Shown: positions 61,840 to 64,000 of the stretch, piece by piece
How the letters are laid out: each line of letters starts with the position of its first letter
How positions within the stretch are numbered: the stretch's first letter is position 1
Assembly (NCBI GenBank): GCA_002898255.1
Contig: BEIE01000004.1
Span: forward strand, 124,001 to 188,000
Source of the DNA: a bacterium HR28
GTDB taxonomy: Bacteria > Chloroflexota > Chloroflexia > Thermomicrobiales > Thermomicrobiaceae
Direction: 5' to 3'
DNA length: 64,000 nucleotides
Translations under genes and position numbers: made by a program
Notes under the pieces: generated by a model
What the model saw: the letters and a program-made list of their open reading frames with translations, nothing else
What the model was told of the DNA's origin: nothing
The model's database searches: none

Positions 61840-63698
61840 GTACGAAAGCAAAGAAGCAAGCTCCCACAAGGCCTGAGCGCTCGACACCAACAACGCAGCG
61901 CAGCGGTAGCGGCATCGCCACGGTCAAGGGGCCGATCGAGATCGGTAGTGTCATCACGGTCGGCGAACTCGCTGAGGCGATTGGCGTCAGCGCAGTCGAA
62001 TTGATCAAGGCACTCATGCGGCGACGTGTCATGGCGAGCATTAACCAGCAGATCGACTTTGAAACCGCCGCAGCGGTCGCCGCCGACTTCGGCGTCGAGC
62101 TCGTTGAACGGACTCCCGAAGCCGTCCAACAGGAGAAGAGCTTGGCCGAGATCGTCCGGCTGAGCGCACAGGAGCCCGGCGCCGTGCCGCGTCCTCCTGT
62201 TGTCACAATCATGGGGCACGTCGACCACGGGAAGACGAAGCTGCTCGACGCCATTCGGCACACAAATGTCGCCGAGGGTGAGGCCGGCGGGATCACTCAG
62301 CACATTGGCGCGTACCAAGTCGAGGTCCAGGGCCGCAAGATTACTTTCCTCGACACCCCTGGCCACGAGGCTTTCACCGCCATGCGCGCCCGCGGTGCAC
62401 AGGTCACGGACATCGCGGTCTTGGTCGTTGCAGCCGACGACGGGGTGATGCCGCAGACACGAGAAGCAGTCGCTCACGCCCGTGCGGCGAATGTGCCGAT
62501 CATCGTCGCGATCAACAAGATCGATCTACCCACGGCCAACCCTGCCCGCGTCAAGCAGCAGCTGGCAGAAATCGGCGTCATCCCGGAGGAGTACGGCGGT
62601 GACGTGCCTGTCGTCGAAGTGTCGGCGAAACAGCGACTTGGCATCGAGGATCTGCTGGAAATGATCTTGCTGGTCGCTGATTTGCACGAGCTCAAGGCTA
62701 ACCCAAACCGACCAGCTATCGGCGTGATCATCGAGGCCAAGATCGATCAGAAGCGGGGTCCCGTCGCGACGGTCTTGGTCCAGACGGGTACCCTCAAGCT
62801 CAACGATATCGTGGTCGCTGGTGCGACGTGGGGACGTGTCCGCGCCATGTTCGACGACCGCGGCCGAAAGGTACGTCGCGCCGAACCCTCCATGCCAGTC
62901 GAGATTCTCGGCCTCGAGGAAGTGCCGGAGGCAGGCGACTACCTCCAGGTCGTCGAGGATGAGCGTACCGCCAAGGAAATCGCCGCGCAGCGCGCACTCA
63001 AGCGCCGTGCTGAGGCGTTTGCTGAGACGCGCGTCATCAAGCTCGACGAGTTCCACAAGGGGCTCCAGGTCGGCGAGACGCGCGAACTGCGCCTCATCCT
63101 GAAGGCGGACGTTCAGGGAAGCCTGGAGGCGATCCAAAACGCTCTGGCTAAGCTGAACGATGAGCTCGAAGGTGTCGGTATCACTGTTCTCCATGCCGCC
63201 ACCGGTGCCATCTCGGAGTCGGACGTCATGCTTGCCGCGACGACCGGCGCGATCGTCATTGGCTTCAACGTCCGTCCTGACGTTGCCGCCCGGCGTGCAG
63301 CGGAAGCGACCGGTGTAGACATTCGATACTACGATGTCATCTACCATCTACTAGAGGATGTTCGTGGTGCCGTCACCGGATTGCTCGCACCTGAAACGCG
63401 AGAAGTCGTTGACGGTGTCGCCGAAGTACGAGAAACGTTCCGCCTCCCGAACCGAGCGGTCGCAGCCGGTCTCTACGTTGTGAGTGGTAAGGCTGTACGC
63501 AATGCTCGCGTCCGGGTCATCCGGGACGGCAAGGTGATCCACGAGGGCACGGTCGCCTCGTTGCGCCGATTCAAAGAAGATGTCCGGGAAGTCGCCGCGG
63601 GCTACGAGTGTGGCTTGACCATTGACGGCTTCAACGATATCCGCGTCGGCGATCAGATCGAGTTCTATCACATCGAACAGGTCCCGCGCGGGCGCTGA
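61836..63698 (+). CDS. infB: Translation initiation factor IF-2
   Basis: 620 residues, short because the variable N-terminus is nearly missing. IF2N-like domain [20 protein letters not shown], then the G domain: [40 protein letters not shown] and [15 protein letters not shown]. Domains II-IV follow, with the C-terminal initiator-tRNA-binding end [20 protein letters not shown]. It brings fMet-tRNA to the ribosome. Confidence 0.97.
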   Translation: MSTKAKKQAPTRPERSTPTTQRSGSGIATVKGPIEIGSVITVGELAEAIGVSAVELIKALMRRRVMASINQQIDFETAAAVAADFGVELVERTPEAVQQEKSLAEIVRLSAQEPGAVPRPPVVTIMGHVDHGKTKLLDAIRHTNVAEGEAGGITQHIGAYQVEVQGRKITFLDTPGHEAFTAMRARGAQVTDIAVLVVAADDGVMPQTREAVAHARAANVPIIVAINKIDLPTANPARVKQQLAEIGVIPEEYGGDVPVVEVSAKQRLGIEDLLEMILLVADLHELKANPNRPAIGVIIEAKIDQKRGPVATVLVQTGTLKLNDIVVAGATWGRVRAMFDDRGRKVRRAEPSMPVEILGLEEVPEAGDYLQVVEDERTAKEIAAQRALKRRAEAFAETRVIKLDEFHKGLQVGETRELRLILKADVQGSLEAIQNALAKLNDELEGVGITVLHAATGAISESDVMLAATTGAIVIGFNVRPDVAARRAAEATGVDIRYYDVIYHLLEDVRGAVTGLLAPETREVVDGVAEVRETFRLPNRAVAAGLYVVSGKAVRNARVRVIRDGKVIHEGTVASLRRFKEDVREVAAGYECGLTIDGFNDIRVGDQIEFYHIEQVPRGR

Positions 63699-63741
63699 TG
63701 ACGCGCCCGCGCAACCGGCCGCGCGGAAGGGAGGGCAAGCG

Positions 63742-64000
63742 ATGCCCAGTTATCGCCAAGCGCGACTAGCAGAGTTCCTGCGTGACGAGATCAGTGCCAT
63801 CATCCAACGTGAACTCCGCGATCCCCGCCTCGGTTTCGTCAGCGTCACACGCGTCGAACTCAGCCCCGACCTCCGTCATGCGCGTGTTTTTGTCTCCGTG
63901 TACGGCAGTCACGAAGAACAAGAGGCGGCATTGCAGGCACTCCAGGGTGCCGCCGGCTTCATCCGTCGGTTGATCGCCCCTCATCTGCACACAAGACACA
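63742..64000 (+). CDS. rbfA: Ribosome-binding factor A (truncated by window edge)
   Basis: Begins MPSYRQARLAEFLRDEISAI at the ATG at 63742 (AAGGGAGGG upstream), with the family segment RELRDPRLGFVSVTRVELSP and DLRHARVFVSVYG. About 86 residues are in the window. It assists 16S rRNA 5'-end maturation of the 30S subunit. Last visible gene of the nusA operon. Confidence 0.94.
   Translation, partial: MPSYRQARLAEFLRDEISAIIQRELRDPRLGFVSVTRVELSPDLRHARVFVSVYGSHEEQEAALQALQGAAGFIRRLIAPHLHTRH

Overview
The window looks like chromosomal DNA of a GC-rich bacterium, most probably Chloroflexota of the class Thermomicrobia. That placement is an inference from family content (tandem DUF2298/'YYY' membrane proteins, a kinase-propeller protein, a short single-operon NusA-IF2 cluster), not from an alignment. 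Most of it is well packed housekeeping operons with 4-nt start/stop overlaps and clear sigma70-type promoters.

Layout. 1-2.9 kb: end of gyrB, hup, and the infC-rpmI-rplT-rRNA methyltransferase operon. 2.9-9.7 kb: two tandem DUF2298 membrane proteins, the larger fused to a GT39-like glycosyltransferase domain. 9.8-11.5 kb: fmt and endonuclease V. 11.94-22.52 kb: a GC-richer integrated element. 23-27.7 kb: a ThDP-dependent decarboxylase-like enzyme, pgeF, yggS, an MBL hydrolase and an HTH protein. 27.7-33.1 kb (minus): tgt-acyP-ugd-acpS-nnr-CBS protein. 33.2-38.4 kb: methyltransferase, Tat protein, glycosyltransferase, pth, then a B12-linked cluster (degenerate corrinoid adenosyltransferase homologue, stand-alone B12-binding domain, MeaB). 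38.4-44.4 kb: larB-tlyA-ruvC, sigA, fabF and a hydroxyacid dehydrogenase. 45 kb: tRNA-Asn. 45.4-53.4 kb: ornithine-cyclodeaminase family protein, a NuoE/NuoF pair, DUF1992, DUF151, lepB, a kinase-propeller protein and tatA. 53.5-60 kb (minus): membrane-anchored yvcK, gap-pgk-tpiA-secG and a peptide-binding protein. 60-64 kb: nusA-ylxR-infB-rbfA.

The most interesting part is the 10.6-kb element. It has a tyrosine integrase, an Xis-like protein, a Prim-Pol primase, an AAA+ helicase with a C-terminal zinc ribbon, a SprT-like protease, several unrecognised small genes (two of them mini-ORFs locked in by 4-nt overlaps on both sides) and an opposing operon headed by a SWIM zinc-finger protein. Its ends carry an 18-bp direct repeat (17/18). 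Joining the outer flanks recreates an almost perfectly symmetric 28-bp site of 11-6-11 layout resembling a chromosomal dif site. Tandem 11-bp repeats lie just inside each end, and ten helically phased CGTGAA-type iterons lie ahead of the replication genes. Together these suggest a self-replicating integrative plasmid or phage-satellite-like element that uses a dif-like site. No conjugation or phage structural genes are evident.

Starts were chosen from ribosome-binding sites and family fit, so many genes are shorter than the longest open frame. No database search was possible.
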